64,000 nucleotides of DNA from Chrysaora quinquecirrha (Eukaryota; Cnidaria; Scyphozoa; Semaeostomeae; Pelagiidae): positions 2,859,426 through 2,923,425 of the forward strand of contig JACTAT010000010.1 of NCBI GenBank assembly GCA_014526335.1, written 5' to 3'. Made by a program: the position numbers and the translations under genes. Positions 47,101 to 61,300 of this stretch are shown here, one piece after another (position 1 is the first letter of the stretch; every line of letters begins with the position of its first letter). The notes beneath the pieces are model-generated. The model saw only the letters and a program-made list of their open reading frames with translations. It did not search any database and had not been told where the DNA came from.

Positions 47101-50100
47101 GATCAGGTGTGATCCATGGACATGGTAAACTGACTGTTACCGGGTTCAAGAGCTTCATATGTGGCTCCAGTTTGATGACTGAACTGAAATGTGCTGTTTC
47201 TTCTGGATGAAGATGTGACTCGTCCATTAACTGAACCTAGAAAACAAAAAGAGACATTTGAATTTTGAATAGGACATACTATATGCTAAATCTTCATGCC
47301 TTGGGAAATCTAAATTAAAGTAATAATCGAAATTACGGAATCAGGGATTGTTGATTCAATCAGAAGTCGGACTCGCATTAGCCGGATTTTCATCGATTGG
47401 ACAAAAATTGTCAATTCCAATTGTCAAATCTGACTCTGACGGGTTTGACTGTACGTAGTCCGATTTTATTATACAGTGATTTCCTTGATTTTGTGCTAGA
47501 CATTACTACCGTTCGAGCTAATGAGAGTGATCTGCTTGAATATTGAAATAAGAAAGGACTTCAAAGCCTCCTCAAGATATTTACATCACTGCCTACACTC
47601 CTTTGACACTAAACATTCCCTTGCAAGCGTAGCTACCCCCAGAAACCAATGTCAATATTCTTAATTACAGTAGACGAGACGAAGCTCTTAAGTAAAAGAC
47701 ATTCTAAGGCTACGCAATACAGAAAGGGCTAAATAAGTACTTAGAGTGCTCTGTTTGGGATATTTGGCAAAAACCTTCTACAATAGGGTGCAGTATGATC
47801 AAGTTGGGTGGCACAATCAGCATTTCCCCCGTTTCACTGTTGTTTGACGCTGGCATGTGAAACAATTTTCCGATAATTGATGTTATTTTAGCGGTGAGCT
47901 ATTTCTAACAAATAGCTACTTCATTATCAAAGTAAATGACAGTAAAAACCTCTTTATAACTAAACTAGAATGTAACATAAATAAAAATAGATAGAAAGGC
48001 CATCATGTACCTGCATAACGATTTTGGTACTCATATTAAGAGTATTCTCAGTGAACAGAACCTGAGCTTTAGGAAGTATACATGACTTGAGGGATCCACC
48101 TTCAGGGAACATCAGAAACTTCTCTTTTCGTGGTCGCGCCAAAACGACAAATCTTTCCGGGAAATCCTGCGTGACAATGCGTACAAACTGCGTTCCAGAT
48201 TTACTCCCGTGTTCTGGAGATGTTGGCATTTCTGTAAACCCATCTTCTTCATTAACTAGAAAAAAAAAGCGATGTTTATTCGTTAATCGAAAAAGAACCA
48301 TTCTTTAAACACAGAAAGGATCATGTGGGTCTTTTCGTAACTAGATCAAAGTTGCGAATTTCCATAAGATTGGATATAGTCTAAATTATGACTACTTCAC
48401 CAAAATCAGCTACATGAATAAGAGACAACTTACATTCAGAATGAATCCGCGTAGACACGTGCTCCCTCCAATAATCCGAATCCGGATCGCTTCTCAATAC
48501 AATCAATTCTCTTTCTCGTTTTCTCAGTGATCCAAAATGCGGAACTTCAATTGTTACTGGCTTCAGAAATTGGATTCCTTGTGGCTCAAGTTCGATGATT
48601 CTGCTGACAAGACCTTCGTTCTTCGCCATCTTTGGAAGTAAGACCTTCTTGTTATTCCTTTAAGAGATAATTTAAAAATTTACGGCGTTGTGCTTTGAAA
48701 ACTTAGTTTCAGAGAGAAAATTCGTATCCTCAAGATACACAACCATCGTTGCCTACTTTCAGGGCTAAAATGATTTACACCGTGCTTATAAATGCTTGAT
48801 AACGTCTGAGATTTTTCCTACCATTTCTAGAAATTTTGCAAAGATTTTGAAAAATTTACCTGCGGTTAGGCCCATTTTCGTTTTTTGCTATCATCTGTTA
48901 CTTACAAAAGCCCTTGCCAAAAGATCAAACATTGTTGGTCAAACATTTGAAATCTGATTGCCAAGCAATATGTTTTAACTTTTGGCAACGTTGCAAAAAA
49001 ATGCTCGTCAAACATCTCGTCAAACTCAAACATTGTTTGATAAGCAAATTAAAAATTTTTGGCAATGTTTGATCGTTAAGCAAGGGCCTAACTTTCTAAA
49101 AATGTTATTATCGGCCTATATTTTGCGACGTCGCCAAACGCTCAAACATTACACGACAATCAAATTCAACATGTTTGAAAAACAATGTGTAATCGTAACG
49201 CCTGGGCCTCACTTTCTGAAAATGTTACAATGGGCCTACGTTTTGTGATCAAACACTCAATCCAAACAACCAAACGCCAAACAATCAAACATTACTTAAC
49301 AAGCAAATTCAAAATGTTTGACAAACAATTTTTAATCTTAATGCCTGGGCCTCACTTTCTGAAAACAAATACTATAGGCCATTTTCAACGCTTTTTTGTC
49401 AAATACTACGCGTAATGCTGCCTCTGCCACACAAATCTGGTTCCTTAGTATTCCCGGCTTTCCAGCCAACGCTTGCTTGATTTTAGTAGAAATTCCAACA
49501 ATAATGCATATCCAACCAAAGACACTTATGAAATATTCAAAACATACTGATACCTTTGCAGTCTGCACATGATGCGTGTTGGCATTGCACATGCATCCCT
49601 TGGTATCGATACACGAATACCAGTCTGGGTACTTTCAAATGATCCGCCTCTTGCATCAACCAGAAAGCTTATCAAGAAGCTGTAGAGAGAGAAGAAAATT
49701 TGTTACCATTTAGAATTATTCGTGTTCGAGAAAGACAGATATGCTAGGTTTGTGGGTAATTACTCTGCTATACTTTCATGCCAAAAATAATAATATACCA
49801 CATAGGCAAAATAAATGTTCTTCTGTACCCACTAACTTAACCGTATAACTTATCTAAATGACGCGATTGCACAGCCCACTCATACAAGTAGCTTAGGGCA
49901 CTAGACTTACAAGCTTAAGGCCCTGATGCAACGATCAATTATTGTTTGTCAAACATTTGTAAATTGAGTATCAAGCAACGCTTCGGCAATTAGCCATTTC
50001 ACAAAAACAGTGTTTTAAAACACTTACTAGCAGAATTTGCTGGACTCCTTTAAAACATTTCTTGCTTAATGCATGCAGAAAATGACTGACAAGCAATTAT

Positions 50101-53100
50101 TCCGACGTGGCCAAACAATAAGACATTTTGCTTGACAAGCAAATACTAAATGTTTTACAAACAATGTTTGATCATTTAGCGGGGTCCGCATCTACCACAT
50201 GCATAATAAATGAATAAATCGTTCCAGCATGTCATAGCAGAACGGGATGGTGTCTAATCTGACTGCTAAAGCATAAACAACCACCCCACCAAATCCAGTA
50301 TAACTAATTGTTTTAACTATAGAAAGATTATAGCTCTCAAAAGCTCTATCCACCTTACGTGTGATGCCTCTACAACATAATGTATACAGGTTTAATCTAA
50401 CAAATTACACAAATCCAGGGGGGCAGACAACGTTATTAAATTCTCCATACGACTTACCTCCCAGTGATAGGCGGCTCTATCGTCATTCCATTTCCAACCA
50501 TATCGTTTCGTTCTGATGTCAACAAAATTCCCGGGGGTGTGAATTCAAAAACCGGTGCTGTGGTTTCTTGGAGCCTTACTGGCGATTCTGTGACGTATGT
50601 CGCAACTGATTCAGTTGTAGAGTCTGCAGCAATGGACTCAATCCCAGACTCCGGAGCGGTTGATTCTTCAAAACCAAGAAATGATTCCTGGAAATCTTCG
50701 TTGACTTGAAATTTGTCGATCGATGCTGAAAAATGTTGAATAAAAATGTTGCATCACATATTTTAATCGCACAAAATGTTGCATCAGCTATGATGAATTG
50801 AAATAGAAAGACGTAGATGTTGAATCGAAGATGTTGAATATTGAAAAAAAGATGTTGCATCAAAGATATTGAATCTATTTATTGCACTAAAGATGTTGAA
50901 CCAAGATTTTGAATCGAAAGAGTTAATAGATGATGTTGAATCTACAGTAGATGTTGAACCAAAGATGTTGAATCAAGTAATTGCATCAAACGTGTTGTTT
51001 CAAGATATTGTATCCAAGATTGCATCAAGATATTGCATGAAAGAAGTTGGATAAACACATTACGTAAACCTGTGATGAGATTCCATATGGCATACCGGAA
51101 AAGTGGGACCCGGGACGCCTAGGTGGGACCCGGGACCCGGGACCCTAAGGTGGGACCTTAAGGTGGGACCCTAAGGTGGGACCTTTAGGTGGGACCCTAA
51201 GGTGGGACCTTTAAGTGGGACCCTAAGGTGGGACCCTAAGGTGGGACCCTAAGGTGGGACCCTAAGGTGGGACCTTAAGGTGGGACCCTAAGGTGGGACC
51301 CTAAGGTGGGACCCTAAGGTGGGACCCTAAGGTGGGACCTTAAGGTGGGACCTTAAGGTGGGACCCTGAGGTGGGACCCTAAGGTGAGTTGGGTTAGCTA
51401 AGGGACTGGGTCCGAGCTTGGAGGTGTGTTTTTCAAGGTTACGGGTTACGCCAGGGGGGTTTCGCTAGTATCCCTGCACGCAACGCGGCAATTTCCCGCG
51501 AAGATACAAAATGCCGGCAAAAAAATATGGGAGAAAGAATACGGTATGTGATACAAGAAAGAAGATAGGCCTATGGAAGTTGAAGTAAGTGGACAATTTA
51601 CTTATATGTTAAAAGATGTATTATAATATTTATGTGTGCCTGTTTTAAAAAAGCTAACTTCCGAAAATATAACTTTAACTTGCCATAAAGAAGCTTTTTG
51701 TTGGAGATTGGGATAGGCCATTTTTAGGCCTAACTTTATGAAAAACGTCACTTTTTTGACGCTTGTTTATCTTAAAAGTTTAATATGTAGTTGGGATTTT
51801 TAAGAGCGTGTATGTATTGGTTATCTTTTTTTAAGCCAACGGTGTTTTAATTGATATTCTGATGTTGCTTTGTTTTAACATTATGATTTTTTAATGTAAT
51901 GAACCTTTTCTCTCATAGGGAGTGGAGTTCGCCAAAGGAGTATCAACAGTTTGAGACAGAGATTCAGTGATGTGGAGAAAGCAGAAAAACATTTCCATCT
52001 GGACTATGAAAGCTCAACATCTGTGGCAACAGAGGCTAAGTCAAGTTGTGAAGTTGATTTTCTTGATGGGCTTAATTATGAACAGTTGAAAGCTGTTGCT
52101 AATAGTTAATTTGCCAAATTAAATGCTCAAGAGAGAAGAAAAATAGCTTTTGAAAGTCTTCACCATGAAATACCTGGCAGTGAAGTCACAGAATTTATAG
52201 TTGATCTATTTGAAAATGTTCTTCCAAAGACAGATCAGTTTAAACTTTTGGAAGAACTGGTAAATGTTGCAAAGAAGTCATTCAAAATTAAGGGGAATAT
52301 TTGTGGATTTGTAGAGCTGTCAATGCAAGCAATGGAAAGGCTAAACAGTGAGAACAAACCAAACTTGGTTTGCCTATGGAGTCAGATCTTGACAAAAAAG
52401 ACACAGATTCCTGGAAAAGAATATATAATCTCATGTGATAGAATGCCCATTGGACTTTTGCAGTATGTCATTGAATTCCATGCATGCAGCAACATCATGC
52501 AGGTGAGTATTATTTTCATTGTTTTCTGTATACAGAATAATGACTGCTCGCAGTTTGAGCACTGTGGTGACTCCACAATGCAATCTGAAAATGTGTAACC
52601 GTACATCCTGTGCCCCAGTTCAGGAGTTGCAGTGAAACCATTGCGGTGATAACCGGGAGGGCACATTGTATTTCATATACATATAGAATGTAATATAATA
52701 ACACTTAATTCAATTAAGCACTGAGGGAGGGATCATCAAAAATTTGACATTCAAGGGGTGGGATTATTCAAGAGTTGGGTTTGATAAAAAATGAGCCCTC
52801 CAGAGAGGAGAGTGGTTTTTTTGAGAGGGGTTAATCAAGTTATTCAACACTTGCATTTTGTGAACATTTCTACTTATTTGTCAAGACTAATCATTGCTTT
52901 GTTGAAAACAACAGGTTGAGTGACTGCAAAATTTGTGGGGACTGAATGCCCTTGCAATCATAAGCTGAGTGAATTATACTGCAGTGAGATCCTCACACTT
53001 TATGCTTGTGAGTTTGAATATAGTAATGTAATCGATTTAGATTTGTCCAATCTCACCATTTTAGATAAGAGAGTCACCTGATTATAGCCAGTGGTTGGAT

Positions 53101-55292
53101 ACAATGGAAGCTGAACTTGGTGGGAGGTTTTTCAAGTTGTTTTGAGGACCCATGTGGAGTGGAGCTGCTCAGGAAAACCACAAAAATCCAGAATGGGTAT
53201 GTGAACAGTTTGATTTTGGAATACTTAATTTGTTGCATCTTTATATGATAAAGATGTATACAAGAAACCCAGGGGGCCTGTTGGCACCTTGACATACAGG
53301 GAGGTAGGGCTGATATTTTTGGGTCAACCATTTGCCCAAAGTGATATTTTTGGTACACACATTTCCCAATATGATATTTTTAGGTCTTAAAAAGTAGCAG
53401 ATATAACTCTGTATTTCTAGGTAGCAAATTTAGAAAAGCTGATATTTTTTTGGTTGTGGCAGCTACTATTATCTAACCCTTTTTGATATGGCACCTCCAA
53501 CTAAATATACCTACATGAAACTATTTTATCATCTTTTTCTAGGCTAGAACAAATGTACCTTGCTCTGGTATCCATACTCATCTAAAAAAGACAGCCACAT
53601 CTCAATTCAAAGCAGAAACCGGCGTGCAGAATGCAGCTTTGGATACTTTAAAACAAGCAGACCCAAACGGGCGATTTTGGCTGAAACTGGATGCTTGTGA
53701 TCTTAATGATGGTTTATTTGAGGCAGTTAGCACGGAATGGAATGGTGATTGCGACTTAGGGGATGGTGCTCTGCAAAAGCTGCGTGCTGTGATCTACGAC
53801 AAGAGGCTCCTAACACAATAATGAAGATTAAAAAAGAAGTTTCGTTAGTTGACTTTAAAAACTGTCTGAAGAATGTAATTGATGTTTTGCAAAATGAGGA
53901 CAAAGAGTTCTCGTCTTCTCCTTCTGTGTTTGCTGAACAATATCTTCTGCGTTCGTTGCCATTTTTCCTCGGTTTGTTTCCTTGCCTCGTGTAGGCCTAA
54001 GGTGTCTCGCCACAAATGTCCAAAAGTACAGGCCTAGGTACTATCTAGGTAAAATGGTTTAGTACACTCCTCTGTGATCTTAAGGGTCGCCAGGAATTCA
54101 CAAGCAAATCCCATTTAATAGATATAACTGGAATTGCTTTTCCAAAATCCTAAATTCTCCGTCCTTTTCCAGAATTCTGACTCTCACGATCCTCTCCCAA
54201 GGCTGCATTCCATGTACTTAGGCCCGAAGATCTTCGACGAGAGAGGATTTTTTTCTGCGTATCGGCATGACGATTGTATGTAAAATAACAATAAAAACCG
54301 TGAGAGTGTCCAAAAATCACAATTGCTATTGTTTTCTGACGTAAATTTCCAGAATGGTGGCGTAACCCGTAACCTTGAAAGACGCACCTTCAAACTCGGA
54401 CCCAGTCCCTTAACTAACCCAACTCACCTTAGGATCCCACCTTAAGGTCCCACCTTAGGGTCCCACCTTAAGGTCCCACCTTAGGGTCCCACCTTAGGGT
54501 CCCACCTTAAGGTCCCACTTGAGGGTCCCACCTTAAGGTCCCACCTTAGGGTCCCACCTTAAGGTCCCACCTTAGGGTCCCACCTTAGGGTCCCACCTTA
54601 GGGTCCCACCTTAAGGTCCCACCTTAGGGTCCCACCTTAAGGTCCCACCTTAGGGTCCCACCTTAGGGTCCCACCTTAGGGTCCCACCTTAGGGTCCCAC
54701 CTTAGGGTCCCGGGTCCCAGGTCCCACCTATGCGTCCCGGGTCCCACTTTTCCGGTATGCCCTCTGCAGTTTGCTGCAAATGAAAAACATAATAATGACA
54801 TAACGGTTATAAAGCCTCCCAACAAAAGCCTTCAGCCTATGACCCTTGACAGTACAGAGAAATGACCAAAGGCTGGGGGAACGCAGAGGAGAGAGGGGGC
54901 ATGAGCGAGGGGAAGGTCCGGAGGACGTGAGGTAACTTCTGTGGGGGATGTGATGTGCTTCAGAGTATCCAGGAAGGGGGCAAGGGGTGATAAAAGGGCA
55001 AGAAATGTAGGCGAGCGTTTTAGGAGGGGCTGTTTCTTCAGTAGCTGTCTCGCTGTTCCACTATACTATAATCCTAAAGCTTTTCAAGTATGTTATTTAC
55101 AACTATTACACTAATCCAACAAAGACTGTAACAGGATTCTATTAATCTGTGTTGTGTAAAACTCGCATTGAATTCTTTGCATTCACGCTATCTCCCTCGC
55201 AGAAGACAGCAATAATGATCATTGACATCACCATCACTATCACTATCATCATCATTACCATCATCATCATCATCATCATTGTAATCACCCTG

Positions 55293-55339
<47 letters not shown>

Positions 55340-58300
55340 TGCGATCACCTTTATCATCATCATCACCATCACCATCATCATCATAATCATCATCAGCATC
55401 ATTATCATCATTACCATCATCATCATCACCATCACCATCATCATCATCATCATCATTATCATCACCACAATCATCATTATCATCACCACAATCATCATCA
55501 TCATCATCATCATTTAACTTCATGCAGATGTTTCCAAAGAAATCTTTCTTTTCTACAATGATTATAACTGTTTAAAAATTAAAACCTTTACAATTTCAAC
55601 TTGAGAAAATGCAAAACAGCCTGGTTTTTGACGGTGCAGAATCAAATCAGGGACAGTGAGAAGACGAATGCTAGTCTAAACATACACCAGAAGAGCGGTT
55701 TTATTCATCATTGCCCAGCAAGTGCACTGGTTGCGTAATGTATGTCTTTTACGTAAGGATCCTTCAAGCTTTTCAAACATTAATGCATATGATTAACATA
55801 AAACTAGTTTTGTCCTTGGAATCTTTGAGGGAAACGCCTCGGAAAACGCCTGGTGTAAAGGAAAGGGCACCATGGACTTTAGAAGAATAAGCTTCCACAA
55901 CATTTCCACAACTTCCCTAGAAGAACTTCGCAGAGACCTTGTACAACAACGCTTTTTCACTTAACTTACTATCTTCCAAAAGTCGTGTTGTAGATTTTGA
56001 CTCGCGAAGTCAGGGGTGATTGTTAGTTACAAAAAATGTTAAGCATCTTTTAAACATCTTTGAGTGCTGAAATGTCTAAAATTCTAAGCAGCTTGGAGGG
56101 CTGGACAAAAGTCCAGTTGCTTATTAAGAAAAAGTGTATTCTCCGTTTTAAACCTTCTACAGAATATTATTCTAATTTTTCCCAAATATCAATCTGAAGA
56201 GCATACAGCCTTTTATTCTGCGTTCTATTCCGCCTCTTCTTTAAAGTATTATACTAGGCTTTTGCTCTTTAAGGTGTATCGTATTCCAGAAACCTAATGG
56301 TCTTAATGCTCCAGAAAGAGCCTATGTCGGGAGAAACTAGGACAGTAGAGGGGCGATTCAGGACATTTACTACACCATAGCTGATGTAAATTCTATTTTT
56401 TTCGTAGAAATCCTTTGGACATACTTTGCTTTTAATGGAAATTATGTACACCCCGTTTTGAGAGGGATAATTAAATTTTGACTGATTGTCAAAAAATACC
56501 AAATGCTCCTTCCAAAGGCAGGTCGATCCTCATGTCTTCAACAATCTAACTTTAAATGCAAAATCCTCATATGTCTTAAACAATCTAATTTGAAATGCAA
56601 AATTGCTTTGCATGAAACTCCTTAAAATCCAACAAATAAATCCTATCGGTTTGAAATAAATCTTAAGCAGAGGCAGGGCCCTCACTCTCTGAAACGAGAA
56701 AAATTGCAACGTGTTTTCCTTTGCAACTACGACACAGCTACAAAACGAAATCGACGAAACTTATCAAGATAAATACTTACTTATTTAGTGAAAGCTGGAG
56801 TTCTTGAATCAGCTCACAGTGCGTTTGATCTTATAGTCTCAATGAGACCAAAATTGTAAGCATTCGGAGTTTAAATTTCACATATGAAGTAAAGTTTTTG
56901 CAAAAACTTGTCCTCGTTAACATGCAAATAATTAATGATCACCGTACACCACCTTAAACTCGTGTGATCTGTATCTTTGACAGATGTCTATGAATATTCT
57001 ATTCCATGTGGGTTCTTTTGTGCGAAATAAAACCATCAAAGTTGTGATAAGCAAGGGCAGAAGATCAAGACCAATTTAAAACGCGTAATTAAAGTTTCAC
57101 ACGTGGAGAAATATGAGAAAAAAGCAAAATGCTGTTTTAATTATTCGAATGCAAATGTCACAAACCGAAAAAGTTGTCTAATTATTCTTGAAGTATTTGC
57201 TGAAGAATAGTATTCGTGTGACTGTAACTGAAGATCAAGCAATTTACTTTTACTTTTGTAGAGCATAGCATAACAGCTCCTAACTTTCCTGAATATTGTG
57301 CATACTTCAGGTTTCTGTTTTTGGATCTCAGAAGCAATTTGACTTCAAGAGTCTGCATGATTTGAACCCGGGGGGTACTTCATTGTTCAAGAGACTAGAC
57401 GTGCCGCCCAGTTTTTCCAAACCCACCCATATCTACCGATAAATTATGTCACCCGTGGTACCCATGTATAGAAAAAACAACGCAATTTTTACCCATTTGT
57501 ACAAAGATCTCAAATGTTTCAACCCAATTTAACGCCTGAGGCAACTCTAAATGCGGCGAAAAGACCTTTGCGCTGAGAAATAAAAGGCACTCTTTATCAG
57601 GCTTTTCAAAGCAATGCACGTCTAAAAGTTTTTATATATTTTGCTACCCATCTGTAGAGATTCTTTACGAATAACCAACCCATATGTAGGGAAATTGGCG
57701 CTAAAAAAGTTACCCATTTGGGCGGCACGTCTAGTATATTGAACAATGGAAGTACCCCCCCCCCCGGGGATTTGAAGCCCTTGTCGATGCCCTCACCTTT
57801 GTATAACGGTAGGAGATGATAAGGTGGTGAAAAATCAGCCCAAAAATAATAAACACGCAGACTGAGAACTAAGCTAAATAGGAGTTCTTTTGCTATCGAA
57901 CGCGCAACGAAAGAGAAACCTGCATTAGCTTTATATAGCTGACATCTGAATATAAAAAATAATTGTAAAGTACAACTCACCTTTTCTTCTTTACGTTTGA
58001 TGATGACATGCGTGACTTTGACCAGGGTTTCTATGATAATCGTTTGATGCGTTACTTCAGCAATGTACAGAGCAGTATAACCATCCTAAAGAAGTTAGTG
58101 AATGCTCTTTAGATACCAAGAAATACCAATAATTACAATTATGTTAAATAGAAATACCAAGTATTCAAAAGTTTATTGGGAGTGTTGACTCACTTAATAA
58201 GGCTGACACGTTTGAAATTCTTAAATGAACTAACTGGTTCGTACGAGGTCGCTGCAGTTTGTGTAGCCATTGGGGCCAACGACCCAAGAGACTTAAATGA

Positions 58301-61300
58301 CTGAATGTGAACGTCAAAAAAGAAATCAGACCTAGACAATTAAATACATGGAATACATGGTTAGACAATTTTAGACACCCCCAGGCAAATACCTAACGTG
58401 AACAAGACTATCAAAAACCTTTTCTGCATTCTTTGGCGACTTCATTTCAGGTCAGTAGAGTGGGCAATTGTTGACTGAATTGAAAAACTTTAAGGAGAGA
58501 TTCACGCTAGCGAATTTCTATAATCGCTACTGTGGTGGATAATCACTACTGTGGTGGTACTATTTGCGTACTGTGGTGGTAGTTTCTGCGTACTGTGGTG
58601 GATAATCACTACTTTTGGTGGGTTACTATGCTTGCGGTGGTGGCAGTTTTGGCGTACTGTGGTGGATTTTGTGGTTTTTCTTGCTTGATCTATAGAGTTT
58701 TGCTATGATTTCGTATGCATCACATAAAGCATTATAACCCACCACAAGTATTGATTATCCACCACAGTACGCAAAAAATACCACCACAGCAAGCATAATA
58801 ACCCACCACAAGTAGTGATTATCCACCACAGTTCGCTAAAACTGCCACCACTGTAAGCTTAGTAACCCACCACAAGTAGTGATTATCCACCACAGTACGC
58901 AGAAACTACCACCACAGTACGCAAATAGTACCACCAAAGTAGTGATTATCCACCACAGTAGCGATTATAGATTCGCTAGCGTGAGATTGTTCAAAAAATG
59001 TTTCCTCGATCTTTTACTGACCTTGTTTAATGTATTCGTTGGAGCATTGTATTTCATCAAGATGCCAACCATATTGGTATGGCCTCGTAAAGCAGCCATG
59101 TGCAGTGGAGTATTTGCATTCTATGGATTTGAAAAAGAGCTTCAATTAACGTAGGGTACCGATTTGAAAGGGAAGGGAGAAAATAACGCAGTACAATGTG
59201 ATACAGAACAGAAGGAGAGAAAAATAGATACCTTTGTTTTCGCTTCAACGTCAGCGCCATCTTGCAGCAACAAATTTGCAATTTTGGTATTTCCGTAGAA
59301 GGCCGCTATGTGTAGCGGAGTATAACCACTCTGTGGGCGCAAAACAAAATGTTTAACTTTTTTGCCACACGTCATAACGTTGCTTGCCAAAAATGTTTTG
59401 CTCGAAGCAAGCATAAATATGTTTTTGAAGTTTTTTCAAAACAATTGCTCTCAAAAACATTGCAGAGAGAATTCGGCTAGTCAGTGAAATGTTTTATGAC
59501 GTGGCCAAATGGTCAAACATTGCTAGTAAAGCAAATCTCAAATGTTTAAACCTAAAATATTTGATCGTTTGGCCAGAGCCTTAGGTCTCTAAAGGGTAGT
59601 TAAGGATGAAAGGGACTTAACAACTTACCTATTATCAAAATAATTAGGTTTCCTATTTTTGCATGAACAACAGACACAAAATGATAGCAAGACAATAAAG
59701 TTTACAACTCAGAACGATTTCGACGGATGAAAAAACAAGTCTATGGATGAAATAAGAAATGACTTACGATCGTTTGGGCATTTATTGGGGCTGCATATTT
59801 GATCAGCTTCTTGACAACTTCTATATGATTATATTTTGCAGCTAAATGCAATGGTGTCAGGCCATTCTGTGTAGAAAGAGAAGATCAAATCAAATCTTTA
59901 TTCATTCAATTAAATATATTTTAGCGACATAGTAAAGGTACAAGGGTTCGCGGAAGGACTGTGCAATTAGACTCCTCGAGGAAATTAACAGCGAAGCGGG
60001 CGGTGAAGGACGCTAGAATTTATGTAGTAGGTTGACTAATAGGGACCTTGACCCTGGCTTTGACACTACCTTATCTGGGGCTCGAACCCCAACCTCGCTG
60101 AGCTTCTGACATCAAGATCCAGTTGCATTAGGCCACGATGCCACAGCACCTTCTACAGCTCAATGAAAGAACCACCAAACTATCGAAGTCACAATCGTCA
60201 ACAGTCCAAGGCTCTCTCCAATTTGGCTTTAGGAACACGAAACTGCAGGCCAACATCAGCTCTAAAGCTGCAAGAGCCACATTCAAGGAGGCAATTTTTT
60301 TTAAATTTGCTGCTTTGAAAAAATTGCGAACTGGTTATAAGGTGCCGAGGGTTCTTAAGACAACAATTAAGCTAATATTTGTTCAGGAAATGTTCGAATA
60401 CTAAAATCCTGGGATTGATAAGAAAGTTTGAGTGGGTCATTCCGAACTTTCTTGTAAAAAAAACACTTGTATTGAGTATACCTTTGTCTGAATGCCAGGT
60501 GATGCACCATTCTCTAATAAAGCATCAGCAATATCAACATTGCCTTCTTCTGCTGCAATATGCAACGGACTAATGCCATTCTAGCAAGAGAAAACAAAAC
60601 TCTGCATTATTCCTTTTATATCCTTCAGGGCGATATGTGATGGGCACACTCCGACAAATACATCACTCATGTGTAGCTTTGAATCACGTGAAATATCCCT
60701 GTATTACAGTACACCAGTGCCCTATCTCGCTGTATATCAAACTCGACTGGAAACAGCAAATTTACAGGGAGTAACAAAATCTATGACAATTTTGTTTAGG
60801 AATGAAAAGAATATCGAATGATACAAACCCTGGTGGTTGAATCAGCATCTACACCTTTTCCAAGTAGAAATATTGCTAATTCGATATCATTCTTCTTTGA
60901 AGCTATATGCAAAGGGGTAAATCCATTCTAAAAACGCAAGTAGTGATTTCAGACAAGACTAAGCTTCATCGGTTCTAGAGTTTCATATCTGCAATGAATT
61001 TGTGACTTTGTTTAATATAATGGTCTAAATTTGTCACCTACCTTTGCTACTGCTTGTAGATTAGCACCATTTTCAATTAATAGTACAGCTGTATCGAAAT
61101 TTCGATAGTGACAAGCCAAGTGAAGTGGGTGAAGGTTGCTCTGTAGGGGTTTAAAAGATTTTTAAGTTAAAAAAATTTAACTCAAATATTAATTCAGCAA
61201 AATATGAGCTAATTATATTAGTCATGGTTAATTATGTGAGCTGTACTTCAGGCTTCATCTTCGTTGAAATTCATAAGATTGACAAACAAAGATATCCACA

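Larger units (their letters stand above)
45562..55072. repeat. Tandem duplication unit B (ankyrin linker-ZU5-ZU5-UPA)
   Basis: Direct copy of unit A. It starts at GAGGCGATCTGACTTC (45562) and its far end (54762-55072, CTCTGCAGTTTGCTGC ... CCACTATACTATAATCCTA) matches 45250-45561. The stretch corresponding to 36620-45250 of unit A is missing and an unrelated transposon stands there (51089-54761). Confidence 0.88.

Noticed and set aside
55142..55523. Open frames of poly-Met, poly-Asp and poly-Ile
   Set aside because: Translation of an ATC trinucleotide microsatellite in all frames.
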